A stretch of 34,018 bases of DNA from Xanthobacteraceae bacterium (lineage in GTDB: Bacteria > Pseudomonadota > Alphaproteobacteria > Rhizobiales > Xanthobacteraceae): contig JASHQS010000204.1 of assembly GCA_030038995.1 (NCBI GenBank), positions 1 to 34,018 of the forward strand. Direction: 5' to 3'. Positions 1 through 7,760 of this stretch are shown here, piece after piece; the first letter of the stretch is position 1; each line of letters starts with the position of its first letter. The notes under the pieces are model-generated. The model was given only the letters and a program-made list of their open reading frames with translations. It did no database searches and was not told the DNA's origin. Made by a program: the position numbers and the translations under genes.

Positions 1-966
1 TGGGGCCAGGGCCCCGTCACCCTGCAGCAGCTTGCGCTGCTCAAAGGTTTTGACCTGGACGGGCTCGACCCGACGGGTGCGGATTTCATTCATGTCATCG
101 TCGAAAGTTCGAAGCTCGCCTATGCGGACCGCGAGGTGTTTTACGGCGATCCCGACTTCGTCAAAGTGCCGATGGCAACGCTGTTGTCCGACGCCTACAA
201 CGCCGAGCGCCGCAAGCTCATCGGCGAGCGGGCATCGCTGGAGCTGCGCCCGGGCTCGATCGCGGGTTTCGGCGCGGTGATAGAACTGCGCCGCGACGAA
301 ACACCGGCAGCCGCGGGCGCCGGCGAACCGACCGTGGGCCGGCTCGGCGCCGGCGAGCCGACCGTCGGCCGCATGGGCGCAACGCGCGGCGACACCGTGC
401 ATTTCGACATCGTCGATCAGGCCGGCAACATGGTATCGGCGACGCCGTCGGGCGGCTGGCTGCATTCGTCGCCGGTCATTCCCGAGCTCGGCTTCTGTCT
501 CGGCACCCGTGCGCAAATGTTCTGGCTCGAGGAAGGCCATCCGGCCGCGCTCGGGCCCGGCCGGCGGCCGCGCACCACGCTGACGCCGTCAATGGCGCTG
601 CGCGACGGCGAGCCCTACCTCGCCTGGGGCTCGCCGGGCGGCGATGGCCAGGATCAATGGATCACGCAATTCTTCATGCGCCACGTCCATTGCCGCATGA
701 ACCTGCAGGAAGCGATCGATGCGCCGGCCTGGCACAGCGAACATTTTCCGAGCTCGTTCTGGCCGCGCACCGCGCGCCCCGGCGTGCTCGTGCTCGAAGG
801 CCGCGTGCCGAAGGCGACCATCGCCGAGCTCAGGCGCCGCGGCCATGTCGTCGAGATCGGGCCGGACTGGTCGGAAGGCCGGCTCACCGCCGCTTCGCGC
901 GTCGGCCGCCGCCGCCGCGCCGCCGCCAATCCGCGCGGCATGCAGGGCTACGCCGCGGGGCGGTAG
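1..966 (+). CDS. ggt: gamma-glutamyltransferase family protein, 3' part
   Basis: The frame is open from base 1 and ends with TAG at 964-966, so only the last 321 residues are visible and the true start lies upstream. Family hallmarks are seen: WGQGP at the left edge, YADREVFYGDPDF, GNMVSATPSGGW, and GSPGG near the C-terminus. In this family the proenzyme cleaves itself and the new N-terminal Thr of the small subunit becomes the nucleophile; the matching Thr here is in GDTVHF (codon 394-396). The enzyme normally transfers or hydrolyses gamma-glutamyl groups, for example from glutathione, in the periplasm. The PSGGWL form is that of the broad GGT-like clade, so the substrate cannot be read from the sequence. 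A 10-residue unit (AGEPTVGRLG/AGEPTVGRMG) is duplicated just before the cleavage site. Confidence 0.9.
   Translation, partial: WGQGPVTLQQLALLKGFDLDGLDPTGADFIHVIVESSKLAYADREVFYGDPDFVKVPMATLLSDAYNAERRKLIGERASLELRPGSIAGFGAVIELRRDETPAAAGAGEPTVGRLGAGEPTVGRMGATRGDTVHFDIVDQAGNMVSATPSGGWLHSSPVIPELGFCLGTRAQMFWLEEGHPAALGPGRRPRTTLTPSMALRDGEPYLAWGSPGGDGQDQWITQFFMRHVHCRMNLQEAIDAPAWHSEHFPSSFWPRTARPGVLVLEGRVPKATIAELRRRGHVVEIGPDWSEGRLTAASRVGRRRRAAANPRGMQGYAAGR
319..378 (+). repeat. 30-bp in-frame tandem duplication in ggt
   Basis: Two adjacent 30-bp units (319-348 and 349-378) encode AGEPTVGRLG and AGEPTVGRMG. They sit in the linker immediately upstream of the Thr expected at the autoprocessing site (394-396). 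The units differ at a few bases, so the duplication is not brand new. Confidence 0.85.
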
Positions 967-1069
967 TCGGAAGTCAGAAGTCGGAAATCGGAAATCGGAA
1001 ATAGGATGCTTTTTTTCTGATTTCTGATTTCTGATTTCTGATTTCCGATTTCCGATTTCTGATTTCCGA
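967..1069. repeat. Inverted pair of heptanucleotide repeat arrays between convergent genes
   Basis: Five 7-bp units of the form TCGGAAA/TCGGAAG/TCAGAAG fill 967-1001. Eight units of the complementary form TTTCTGA/TTTCCGA fill 1014-1069. A 12-bp spacer with most of a T run (1010-1016) lies between them. The arrays are reverse complements, so either transcript can fold into a long hairpin. The element starts one base after the ggt stop and ends three bases before the stop of the convergent chemoreceptor gene, so it probably serves as a bidirectional terminator or mRNA 3'-end structure (inference). Confidence 0.85.
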
Positions 1070-1072
1070 CTG

Positions 1073-2542
1073 TCACGCCGCGACCGTCGCCAAAAAATCC
1101 TCGACTTCGCTGCGCAGCTTCGCGGTGGCTTGCTCGACCTGTTCGGAGGCTTCGAGCATGGTCTGCGCCGAGCCGCGCGTCTTGGTGACGCCGCCCGCCA
1201 CCTCATCAAGTGCGGCGACGATCGCCTTGGCGCCGGAAGCGGCGCTGGCGACGTTGCGCGAGATTTCGCCGGTGGCGGCTTCCTGCTGCTCCACGGAGCC
1301 GGCGACTTCGCTGGTGTAGTAATTGATGTCCTGCATGCGCTGGGTGATGGCGCGGATGGCGCTCACCGCGTTCGTGGTGCAGCTCTGCACCGAGAGGATT
1401 TCGCGCGTGATCTCCTCGGTCGCCTTGGCGGTCTGCACGGCGAGCGATTTCACCTCGGAGGCGACCACGGCGAAGCCGCGGCCGGCGTCGCCGGCGCGCG
1501 CCGCCTCGATGGTGGCGTTGAGCGCCAACAGATTGGTCTGGCCGGCGATGTCCTGGATGAGCTTGACCACGTCGCCGATCTTCTGCGCCACTTGCGCCAG
1601 CGCCGCGATGTCGTCGTTGGTGGCGTTGGCATCGGCGGCGGCGCTGCGCACCACGTCGTTGGCCTGCGTCAGTTGCCGGCTGATCTCGCGGATCGAGCTC
1701 GACAGCTCGGCGGCGGCCGAAGCGGCGGTCTCGACGTTGGTCGAGGCTTCGTTGGAGCCGTGCACGGCGCCTTCGGTGCGCTGCAGCGTGTGGTTGGAGG
1801 TCGACAACAGCGTGCCCGCCGCCGCTTTCATCGCGGTGGCGCTGTGTCCCACGGTCCGCAGCACGCTCTCGACGCGCTCGCGGAACGAGGAGATCGCCGC
1901 GTCGATGGTGCGGCGGCGTTCCTCGCGCTGGCGCAGCGTGTCGCGCTCCTTCTCGGCGAGCAGTTGCTGGGTGACGTCGGTGTGGGTGGCGAGCCAGCCG
2001 CCGCCCGCCATCGGCCGGCTGACCAGCGCGATGACGCGGCCGTCCTTGATTTCGATGGTTTTGGTCTCGGTGCGTCCTTCGGCGATCTGCCGCAGGCACG
2101 TGGCGACGTAAGCGTCCACGTCGCCCGAGAACGTCCCGGCGGCGGCGCGATGCACCAACAGATCGCGCAGCGGCGTGCCGCGCTGGGCATCCGCGGGCGG
2201 CAAATCGTACATCTCGATGTAGCGCTCGTTGCACAGGATGAGCCGCGCCGCCTGATCGAACGTGCACAGGCCCTGCGTCATGTTGTTGAGCGCCGAGCGC
2301 ATCAACCGGTATTGCGCGCGCACGCGCAGGATCACGAAGACGGCTGCAAGGCCGGCGCCGCAAATGGCGCCGACGAGGCCGGCGATCGACGCCGCGGCCG
2401 CCGGCGACGCTTGCGCCAGCGCCTGCGCCGCCCAATCGCGGCCGACTATGAGCAAGCCGCCGGCGCCGAGCGCAAGGCCGGCCGCTGCGGCGGCCAGCAC
2501 CGGACCCCAATGACGGCTGAGTTTGGAACGCTTGGCGGCCAT
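1073..2542 (-). CDS. PAS-domain methyl-accepting chemotaxis protein
   Basis: About 489 residues from the chosen ATG at 2542 (MAAKRSKL). An in-frame ATG five codons upstream (2557) is equally possible and no strong ribosome site separates them. Two hydrophobic segments near residues 12-35 and 50-75 flank a short loop, so there is no large periplasmic sensor domain. A PAS_7-type domain follows ([30 protein letters not shown]), then a coiled coil and the MCP signalling domain. The hairpin-tip region contains [20 protein letters not shown] and [15 protein letters not shown], the CheA/CheW contact motif of this family. Sensing is therefore probably cytoplasmic through the PAS domain (ligand or redox, unknown). 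No che genes are nearby, so it is an orphan transducer. The gene ends at the inverted heptamer arrays. Confidence 0.93.
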   Translation of the reverse strand: MAAKRSKLSRHWGPVLAAAAAGLALGAGGLLIVGRDWAAQALAQASPAAAASIAGLVGAICGAGLAAVFVILRVRAQYRLMRSALNNMTQGLCTFDQAARLILCNERYIEMYDLPPADAQRGTPLRDLLVHRAAAGTFSGDVDAYVATCLRQIAEGRTETKTIEIKDGRVIALVSRPMAGGGWLATHTDVTQQLLAEKERDTLRQREERRRTIDAAISSFRERVESVLRTVGHSATAMKAAAGTLLSTSNHTLQRTEGAVHGSNEASTNVETAASAAAELSSSIREISRQLTQANDVVRSAAADANATNDDIAALAQVAQKIGDVVKLIQDIAGQTNLLALNATIEAARAGDAGRGFAVVASEVKSLAVQTAKATEEITREILSVQSCTTNAVSAIRAITQRMQDINYYTSEVAGSVEQQEAATGEISRNVASAASGAKAIVAALDEVAGGVTKTRGSAQTMLEASEQVEQATAKLRSEVEDFLATVAA

Positions 2543-2724
2543 CGCGCGGCACCGCATTGAATCGGGCGACGTTAGCCGCCAAGCGGTTGTTTTGCCGTTA
2601 ATGAAGAGTGAACGATTGCTTAACAAAAGCTGAGCGGGCCTTGCCCGCGCATTGCCCCGTTTGTGATCTCCATGCTTCCGACATCTTTACGACGGCAAAT
2701 CCGTCCGACGGGGGGGTATCGTCG

Positions 2725-3261
2725 ATGATCCGCTTACCGGCCGCGGCGTTGGGCTGCGGTCTGCTCATGGCCGCGGCGGCGCTTGGCGGCTGCGCCGGCG
2801 ACAACAATCCGCCGGCCGGATTGCCGAGCTTTTATCAGAGCCTGGCGAGCGCCGACGCCAAGCTCGACGCCAATGCGGCGGCCGCCATGATCTCCGGCTA
2901 CCGCACCAATAACGGCCTCGGACCCGTCGTCATCGATCCCGAACTGATGCGGCTCGCCGCCGAGCAGGCGCGCGCCATGGCGGCCCGCGACAAGCTCGAC
3001 CACGACGCCTGGCGGCCGTTCGCGGAGCGCATCCGGCAATCGCATTTCGACGCCAGCGTCGCGGTCGAGAACATCGGCGCCGGCTATCACACGCTGGCGG
3101 AAGCGTTCTCCGGCTGGCGCGACTCGCCGCCGCACCGCGCCAACATGCTCAACCGCGCCGTTACCAAGATGGGCATCGCCGCCGCCTATGCGCCGCAGTC
3201 CAAATACAAGGTGTTCTGGTCGCTGATCCTCGCCAGCCCCGACGAGCCGCACCAGGGCTAG
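2725..3261 (+). CDS. CAP/SCP-domain lipoprotein
   Basis: 178 residues from ATG 2725, chosen because it gives a typical lipoprotein signal peptide with lipobox LGGC (Cys23) and follows a G-rich ribosome site (GGGGGG at 2711-2716); the longer upstream frame would bury the signal. The mature part is a CAP (SCP/PR-1-like) domain: early helix with LMRLAAEQARAMAARDKLDH, the ENIGAGY strand motif, and SPPHRANMLN, which carries the second conserved His. Bacterial CAP proteins are exported, with poorly known functions that may involve cell-wall or lipid binding. It is divergent from the chemoreceptor gene and has no obvious operon partner. Confidence 0.88.
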   Translation: MIRLPAAALGCGLLMAAAALGGCAGDNNPPAGLPSFYQSLASADAKLDANAAAAMISGYRTNNGLGPVVIDPELMRLAAEQARAMAARDKLDHDAWRPFAERIRQSHFDASVAVENIGAGYHTLAEAFSGWRDSPPHRANMLNRAVTKMGIAAAYAPQSKYKVFWSLILASPDEPHQG

Positions 3262-3371
3262 AGGTGCTGTTCGTTCCAGCAAAACCCTTGAGCTTGGACC
3301 GCACGGCGCCGCCGCTCGCAACCGCTGCAGAAACTTCCGAATACTGCCGGAACCGCGGCGGTCATGGACCT

Positions 3372-3501
3372 GCCCTCTCCTGCGGGAGAGGGCGACGCAA
3401 GCCGCGCAACAAGCTCGGCGCGGTGAGGGGTTGCGGCCACGACCCTCACCCGCTTTTGTTGTTGAACCGCCGAGTCGCCCTCTCCCGCAAGGGGAGAGGG
3501 C
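3372..3501. repeat. Composite palindromic intergenic element (REP/MITE-like)
   Basis: Two hairpins with nearly the same sequence bound the element. GCCCTCTCC / GGAGAGGGC lies at 3372-3393. GCCCTCTCCC / GGGGAGAGGGC lies at 3477-3501 around a GCAA loop. Between them GGTGAGGG (3422-3429) faces its exact complement CCCTCACC (3453-3460). The outer pieces also pair with each other (GAGGGCGAC at 3389-3397 with GTCGCCCTC at 3474-3482), so the whole ~130 bp can fold as one nested structure. Similar GGGGAGAGGG palindromes are dispersed in Bradyrhizobium-type genomes (from memory). Confidence 0.75.
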
Positions 3502-3629
3502 GCTATAACGCGCGCCGCGCTTTCTGACGCAGTAGGATGAACGGGGAATGCATGAACGCTCAGGCGCGGCGGGCGCTGCGCGCGGAACGCGACTGCAGGG
3601 TTGCGCGTTACAGGAAACCCGCTCTGCAC

Positions 3630-3636
3630 AAGGAGG
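3630..3636 (+). promoter_or_regulatory. Consensus ribosome-binding site for the 81-aa protein
   Basis: AAGGAGG lies seven bases before ATG 3644 and fixes that start against a longer in-frame alternative at 3548. Confidence 0.85.
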
Positions 3637-3643
3637 TCCCACC

Positions 3644-3889
3644 ATGACCTATCGCGTTTATTCGGGGCCGCGCGGCTCGGAATCCATCTCGCCGCTGGAG
3701 CAGGATCGGCACCTTTACAAGGAGTTCGGCCTGCTCGATGAGGCGATGAATTGGGCGCGTCACGTCAATGACAGCGGCCGGGTCACGCTGCTGATCGAGG
3801 GCGACGACGGCACGCGGCTGACCAAGCAGCAGGTCGTGACCGCTCTGAAAACCGGCGAGGCTGCAGGAGGGCAGGATCACGCCGCCTGA
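3644..3889 (+). CDS. Small conserved hypothetical protein (81 aa)
   Basis: The start is fixed by the AAGGAGG site. The protein is soluble and has no signal peptide or membrane segment. It begins MTYRVYSGPRGSE, has an amphipathic helix around LLDEAMNWARHVNDSG, then a strand LLIEGDDGTRLTKQQV, suggesting a small alpha/beta fold. Similar short proteins are, to my recollection, common in Bradyrhizobium-like genomes, but I know no function. It converges on the haloacid dehalogenase gene with a 38-bp gap. Confidence 0.75.
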   Translation: MTYRVYSGPRGSESISPLEQDRHLYKEFGLLDEAMNWARHVNDSGRVTLLIEGDDGTRLTKQQVVTALKTGEAAGGQDHAA

Positions 3890-3927
3890 GAGCGGTCGCG
3901 GCCGGTTTTGGATGTTTTGCGCTCCGC

Positions 3928-4602
3928 TCAGAGGCCAAGCGCCGGGAGCTCTGCGAGCGTGGCGATCACCCGGGTTGGCCGCGCAGCGGGGTATTCATCC
4001 GGCATGCCGCCGCGATTGGCCCAGACGGCGCGAAAGCCGAATGACGCCGCTCCCATCACGTCCCAGCGATTGGACGAGACGAAGGCGACCTCCTGCGCCG
4101 GGATGCCGAACCGATCGGTGACGAGCGCGTAGACTTCCGGCCGCGGCTTATAGGCCCGCACCGCGTCGACTGAGAGCACGGCGTCGAGCGAGGCGGCGAG
4201 TCCGGATGCGTCGACGGCGGCAGCCAGCATCCGCGGCGATCCATTGGACAGGATCGCGAGGCGCAGCCCGCGCGATTTGAGCGCACCCAAAGTCTCGGAC
4301 GCGTCGGGGAATGCATCGAGCTCGAGATAGGCTTCCAGCAGTTTCGGCCGCAGCGCAGGGCTCACCGAGGGGATGCGCGCGAAGGCATGATCGAGAGCGC
4401 GCTCGGTCAGCGTCCAGAAATCCACATAGGCGCCGGCGAGGGTCAGCGTCCAGGTATATTCGAGCTGCTTGATCCTCCAGATTTCGGAAAACCGCTCGGC
4501 GTCGGCACCGGCTTCGGCGCGATGCCGCGCTATGGCGGCGTGGACGTCGAACAACGTGCCATAGGCATCGAACACGTAGGCTTGAGCCTTAACGTTAATC
4601 AT
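3928..4602 (-). CDS. L-2-haloacid dehalogenase (haloacid dehalogenase type II)
   Basis: 224 residues, the usual length. It hydrolyses L-2-haloalkanoic acids to D-2-hydroxy acids through an aspartyl-ester intermediate (EC 3.8.1.2). The full catalytic set of the family can be placed: nucleophile Asp12 and Thr16 in FDAYGTL, Arg43 in IWRIKQLEYTW, Ser119-Asn120 in LSNGS, Lys152 and Tyr158 in YKPRPEVY, and Ser177, Asn178 and Asp181 in SSNRWD. The pattern fits type II dehalogenases rather than HAD phosphatases. A GGAG site precedes ATG 4602. It is divergent from the aminotransferase gene, with which it may share an 81-bp promoter region. The natural substrate is unknown. Confidence 0.92.
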   Translation of the reverse strand: MINVKAQAYVFDAYGTLFDVHAAIARHRAEAGADAERFSEIWRIKQLEYTWTLTLAGAYVDFWTLTERALDHAFARIPSVSPALRPKLLEAYLELDAFPDASETLGALKSRGLRLAILSNGSPRMLAAAVDASGLAASLDAVLSVDAVRAYKPRPEVYALVTDRFGIPAQEVAFVSSNRWDVMGAASFGFRAVWANRGGMPDEYPAARPTRVIATLAELPALGL

Positions 4603-4683
4603 TTCCGATTCTCCGCGCGCTAGATTTTAGTGACGGAGGGCGTGCCAGAGAGAGGCGAAAAAATCCGTGGAAGGACAAGAGCC

Positions 4684-5556
4684 ATGACCAAGCCCGTCAC
4701 CTGGTCGAAGACGGTAACATTCTTCGAAGACGATTGGCACGAGGGCAACGTGCCGATCATGGGAGTGCGTACGCACGCGGCCTGGCTGTGCACCTCGGTC
4801 TTCGATGGCGCGCGCGCGTTCGAGGGCGTGGCGCCCGATCTCGATCGGCACTGCGCGCGCGTCAACCGATCCGCCAAGGCCATGTGCCTCAAAGCGGTCG
4901 TCCCGGTCGAGACGTGGCTCGAACTCGCGCGCGAGGGCCGCAAGCGGTTCGCACGCGACGCCGAGCTTTACATCCGGCCGATGTATTGGGCGGAGGATGC
5001 GGCGGGCGGCGCGGTGCGGCCGGATCCCGAGACCACGCGCTGGTGCCTGACGCTCTACGTTGCCCCGCTGCCGAAACCGGCCGGTACGGCCATCACGCTG
5101 TCGCCGTATCGCCGGCCGACGCGCGACAGCGCTCCGGTGGAGGCCAAAGCCGGCTGCCTCTATCCGAACAACGCCCGCGCCATGATCGAGGCGCGCTCAC
5201 GCGGCTTCGACAATTGCCTCACCTGCGACGCGCTCGGCAATGTCGCCGAGCTTGCCAGCGCCAATATTTTCATGGCCAAGGACGGCGTCGTGCTCACGCC
5301 GGCCGCCAACGGCACGTTTCTCGCGGGCATCACGCGGGCCCGCGTCATCGCGCTGTTGCGCCAATCCGGTGCCGCGGTAGTCGAGACGACGCTGCGCTAT
5401 GAGGACTTTGCCGCCGCCGACGAGATCTTCTCCACGGGCAATTACAGCAAAGTTTCGCCGGTGATCCGCATCGACGGGCGCTCGCTCCAGCCGGGGCCGT
5501 TCTATCGGCGCGCGCGCGAGCTTTATTGGGAATTCGCGCATGCGAACGCCGCTTGA
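4684..5556 (+). CDS. Branched-chain-amino-acid-type aminotransferase (PLP fold type IV)
   Basis: 290 residues from ATG 4684, preceded by GGAAGGACAAG; an earlier in-frame ATG at 4630 lies close to the divergent gene and is less likely. Class IV signatures are present: FDGARAFEG near the N-terminus, the PLP-binding Lys155 in VEAKAGCLYPNNARA, then GFDNCLTCDALGNVAEL with Glu189, ASANIFMAKDGVVLTP and NGTFLAGITRARV. Family members move amino groups between 2-oxoglutarate and branched-chain keto acids. IlvE, D-amino-acid aminotransferase and aminodeoxychorismate lyase share this fold. IlvE-like is favoured from the motifs but the substrate is not proven. A GC-rich hairpin follows the stop. Confidence 0.88.
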   Translation: MTKPVTWSKTVTFFEDDWHEGNVPIMGVRTHAAWLCTSVFDGARAFEGVAPDLDRHCARVNRSAKAMCLKAVVPVETWLELAREGRKRFARDAELYIRPMYWAEDAAGGAVRPDPETTRWCLTLYVAPLPKPAGTAITLSPYRRPTRDSAPVEAKAGCLYPNNARAMIEARSRGFDNCLTCDALGNVAELASANIFMAKDGVVLTPAANGTFLAGITRARVIALLRQSGAAVVETTLRYEDFAAADEIFSTGNYSKVSPVIRIDGRSLQPGPFYRRARELYWEFAHANAA

Positions 5557-5557
5557 G

Positions 5558-5580
5558 CGCCGCGCCCACCCGGCGCGGCG
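5558..5580 (+). terminator. GC-rich hairpin after the aminotransferase
   Basis: CGCCGCGCC (5558-5566) and GGCGCGGCG (5572-5580) form a perfect 9-bp stem with a 5-base loop, two bases after the stop codon. There is no T tract on the plus strand, so termination is plausible but not classical. Confidence 0.5.
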
Positions 5581-5593
5581 AAATTAGCCGGCA

Positions 5594-5620
5594 AAAATGG
5601 CGGGGCCGCGAAGCCCCGCC
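5594..5620 (-). terminator. Rho-independent terminator of sodB
   Basis: Read on the minus strand, GGCGGGGC and GCCCCGCC (5620-5613 and 5606-5599) form an 8-bp stem with a TTCGCG loop, followed by ATTTTTG. It lies about 20 bases after the sodB stop. Confidence 0.85.
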
Positions 5621-5642
5621 GCAGGGCGTTTGATCGAGGCGG

Positions 5643-6245
5643 CTATTTCATCGCCGCGTCGTACAGCTCCGCGACGTGGTCCCAATCGACCAAATGGTCG
5701 ACGAAGGCCTTGAGATAGTCGGCCCGCCGGTTGCGATAATCGATGTAGTAGGAGTGCTCCCAAACGTCGCAGCCGAGGATCGGCTTGGCGCCGTGGACGA
5801 GCGGATTTTCGCCGTTCGGCGTCTTCATGACGACGATCTTGCCGTCCTTGACCGCAAGCCAGCACCAGCCCGAACCGAATTGGGTGACGCCCGCCTGGAC
5901 GAAGTCCTCCTTGACCTTGGCGAGCGGCCCGATGTCCGAAGTAAGCTGCTTCTCCAACTTGCCGGGAAGCTTGTTGCCGCCGCCGCCCTTCTTCATCCAT
6001 TTCCAGAAGTGGACGTGGTTGTAATGCTGGCCGGCATTGTTGAAGAGGCCCGGGTTTTTGCCGTAGGTGCCCTTGACGATCTCTTCGACGGGTTTGTTCT
6101 CCCACTCCGTCCCTTTGGCCAGATTATTGCCCGTGGTCACATAGGCCTGATGGTGCTTGTCATGGTGGAATTCGAGCGTCTCTCGCGACATATGCGGCGT
6201 TAACGCGTCGTACGGGTAGGGCAGTTCGGGCAGGGTGAATGCCAT
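5643..6245 (-). CDS. sodB: Superoxide dismutase, iron type
   Basis: 200 residues. It converts superoxide to oxygen and hydrogen peroxide, and no signal peptide is seen, so it is cytoplasmic. Metal ligands are His27 (EFHHDKHHQAYV), His77 (HYNHVHFW), Asp160 and His164 (DVWEHSYYIDY). Gln73 in NNAGQ, with no Gln at the later NGENPL position, is the arrangement of Fe-SOD rather than Mn-SOD; cambialistic use is possible. The start at 6245 is fixed by an excellent GAGGAGGAG ribosome site 4-12 bases upstream; the longer open frame to 6509 has no such support. A rho-independent terminator follows. Confidence 0.96.
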   Translation of the reverse strand: MAFTLPELPYPYDALTPHMSRETLEFHHDKHHQAYVTTGNNLAKGTEWENKPVEEIVKGTYGKNPGLFNNAGQHYNHVHFWKWMKKGGGGNKLPGKLEKQLTSDIGPLAKVKEDFVQAGVTQFGSGWCWLAVKDGKIVVMKTPNGENPLVHGAKPILGCDVWEHSYYIDYRNRRADYLKAFVDHLVDWDHVAELYDAAMK

Positions 6246-6622
6246 TGGTCTCCTCCTCAATGTGCAGCCGAAACGGGCGGGATGTGGCGGTAAATCGCTG
6301 TCGAGACGATTGTTCCGAATGCTAGATAGGCCGAATGCCGGGGCTTGGGCAACGGCGATGGCGGTCACGGCCGGCCGGGCCGCGGTCTCGGGGCGAGGCC
6401 AATGCCTTGGCGTGACCGTCCAAATCGAAATTGTTGAGGCTTTGCAACCGATTAGCGATTTTTTTGAACGCTCGTGCCGGGCCGGGAGGACCTCTCGTGT
6501 GCCTGCCATCGGACTTTGCGGCCGTTTTGCGTATTAAATGCTTGCGCGATTCCACCGGTACGGCCAAAATAGTCAGAAAAAGTGGCCGCCAGGCGTCCGA
6601 CCGGTGGCAAGGGGACGGGCGT
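6246..6622. other. 377-bp divergent intergenic region
   Basis: It lies between sodB (minus) and the membrane-protein gene (plus) and must hold both promoters. I see no convincing Fur/Irr box, repeat or further gene. A locally AT-rich patch (about 6430-6470 and 6525-6545) is the best place for promoters. Confidence 0.5.
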
Positions 6623-7516
6623 ATGTATGCGTTTTTATTGGCGTTGGGTGCCGCCATTACAGCGGCCGGTTGCGCGCTCGTTGCGTCAAGCGTTTCCATG
6701 GTTTCCGTCCAGGATCACGCATTTGACGTAAGCGACGCCACGCCTGGCATCATCGCCATCATCGGCGGCTGCATTCTCATTGGGCTTGCGTTCGTGGTGC
6801 GCGCCTTGCTGCGCGTCGAACGGGCGCTGACGGCAAAGCCGGTGCCGCGGGCTACGCGTCCAGGGGAAATTTCCCCTGCCGGCTCGGCGGAGCGCGCAAG
6901 CGAAGTTCGTATCCCGTTTCCACCAAAACCTGCAGCCGCGGCGGCCGCGGCGAGCACGCAACCTGCGGCTGCGGAGCAAGCATCCTCCGACGGATCGCCG
7001 GGCGTTGAACGGGACGAAAGCGCACCTGTGGTGGATGCGGGCGACGTTTCGCTCTTGCCGAATCCACCAGCGCGGTCGGACGAGGATAATAGCGTTGCCC
7101 ATTCCGCAGCCGCCAAGCTCAATGGCTCCGTGCCCGCGACAACTGCGCCGCGCGTCGCCGGCGGGCCCGCTGCGCAGCCCCAGGCGAAAACTTCGATCTT
7201 CGACACGCTGTGGCCGAAAGGGCCTCGGCCGTCGGCGGAAGCTCATCCCGCGACGACGGCGCGACCAGTTCCTGCGTCGGCCGCGGCGGCCGCGTCGGCC
7301 CCATCCGTGCCGGCCGCCGAGCCCGCGCTGACGCTCGCGTCACCTGCCGCCGCCAGCCAAACTCCCGCGGGAGTATCGATCCTCAAGTCGGGCGTGGTCG
7401 AGGGCATGGCCTACACGCTTTACTCTGACGGCTCGATCGAGGCGCAACTGCCCGGCGGGACGCTGCGGTTTCGCTCGATCACCGAGCTGCGCAGCCACAT
7501 CGAGCAAAACGGCTGA
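6623..7516 (+). CDS. Membrane-anchored hypothetical protein with Ala/Pro-rich linker
   Basis: 297 residues from ATG 6623, preceded by AAGGGGACG. Two hydrophobic segments (about residues 2-29 and 41-62, GIIAIIGGCILIGLAFVV) anchor it in the inner membrane. About 180 residues of Ala/Pro/Ser-rich low-complexity sequence follow. The chain ends in a compact block of about 45 residues containing GMAYTLYSDGSIEAQLPGG and FRSITELRSHIEQ. That last block looks like a small folded domain and is the only part likely to be conserved. No function is recognised. The stop at 7514-7516 is followed by the AT-rich mucR upstream region. Confidence 0.75.
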   Translation: MYAFLLALGAAITAAGCALVASSVSMVSVQDHAFDVSDATPGIIAIIGGCILIGLAFVVRALLRVERALTAKPVPRATRPGEISPAGSAERASEVRIPFPPKPAAAAAAASTQPAAAEQASSDGSPGVERDESAPVVDAGDVSLLPNPPARSDEDNSVAHSAAAKLNGSVPATTAPRVAGGPAAQPQAKTSIFDTLWPKGPRPSAEAHPATTARPVPASAAAAASAPSVPAAEPALTLASPAAASQTPAGVSILKSGVVEGMAYTLYSDGSIEAQLPGGTLRFRSITELRSHIEQNG

Positions 7517-7647
7517 CGCGTTCGGCTCGAGGCCAACGCCATCCGCATAGCATTGCCATGCGGAGATAAGAGGTTTGCGTTGCTTCGGCTTCGTAGTAAT
7601 TCTGCAAGAACTCTAAAGTCATTCTCGATTTTCGGACAACTCTATTG

Positions 7648-7676
7648 TTGCTTCTATTGAATATCGCGAGTACATA
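7648..7676 (+). promoter_or_regulatory. Possible promoter in the AT-rich mucR upstream region
   Basis: TTGCTT (7648-7653) and TACATA (7671-7676) are separated by 17 bases in a stretch (about 7595-7680) that is much more AT-rich than the rest of the window. Match to the consensus is only partial. MucR/Ros proteins are known to bind AT-rich DNA and often repress their own gene, so this may also be an operator (inference). Confidence 0.35.
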
Positions 7677-7760
7677 TCTCCGGGTGCAGATTTTTGCGCG
7701 CGGTGCGCCAGGACATCGGCGGCCGGCGCAGTGCAAGCGCGAACGGCAGCTTCTCCGCCC

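Larger units (their letters stand above)
3262..3643. other. 382-bp intergenic stretch holding a palindromic repeat
   Basis: No convincing coding frame is seen. The middle (3372-3501) is occupied by a composite palindrome annotated separately. The last 14 bases before the next ATG hold a consensus ribosome site. Confidence 0.7.

Noticed and set aside
967-1069. CRISPR-like periodicity
   Set aside because: The units are contiguous 7-mers without spacers and the second array is inverted; this is simple-sequence repeat.
3890-3929. GAGCGG ... CCGCTC inverted repeat between convergent genes
   Set aside because: Six-bp arms with a loop of nearly 30 bases are too weak to call a terminator.
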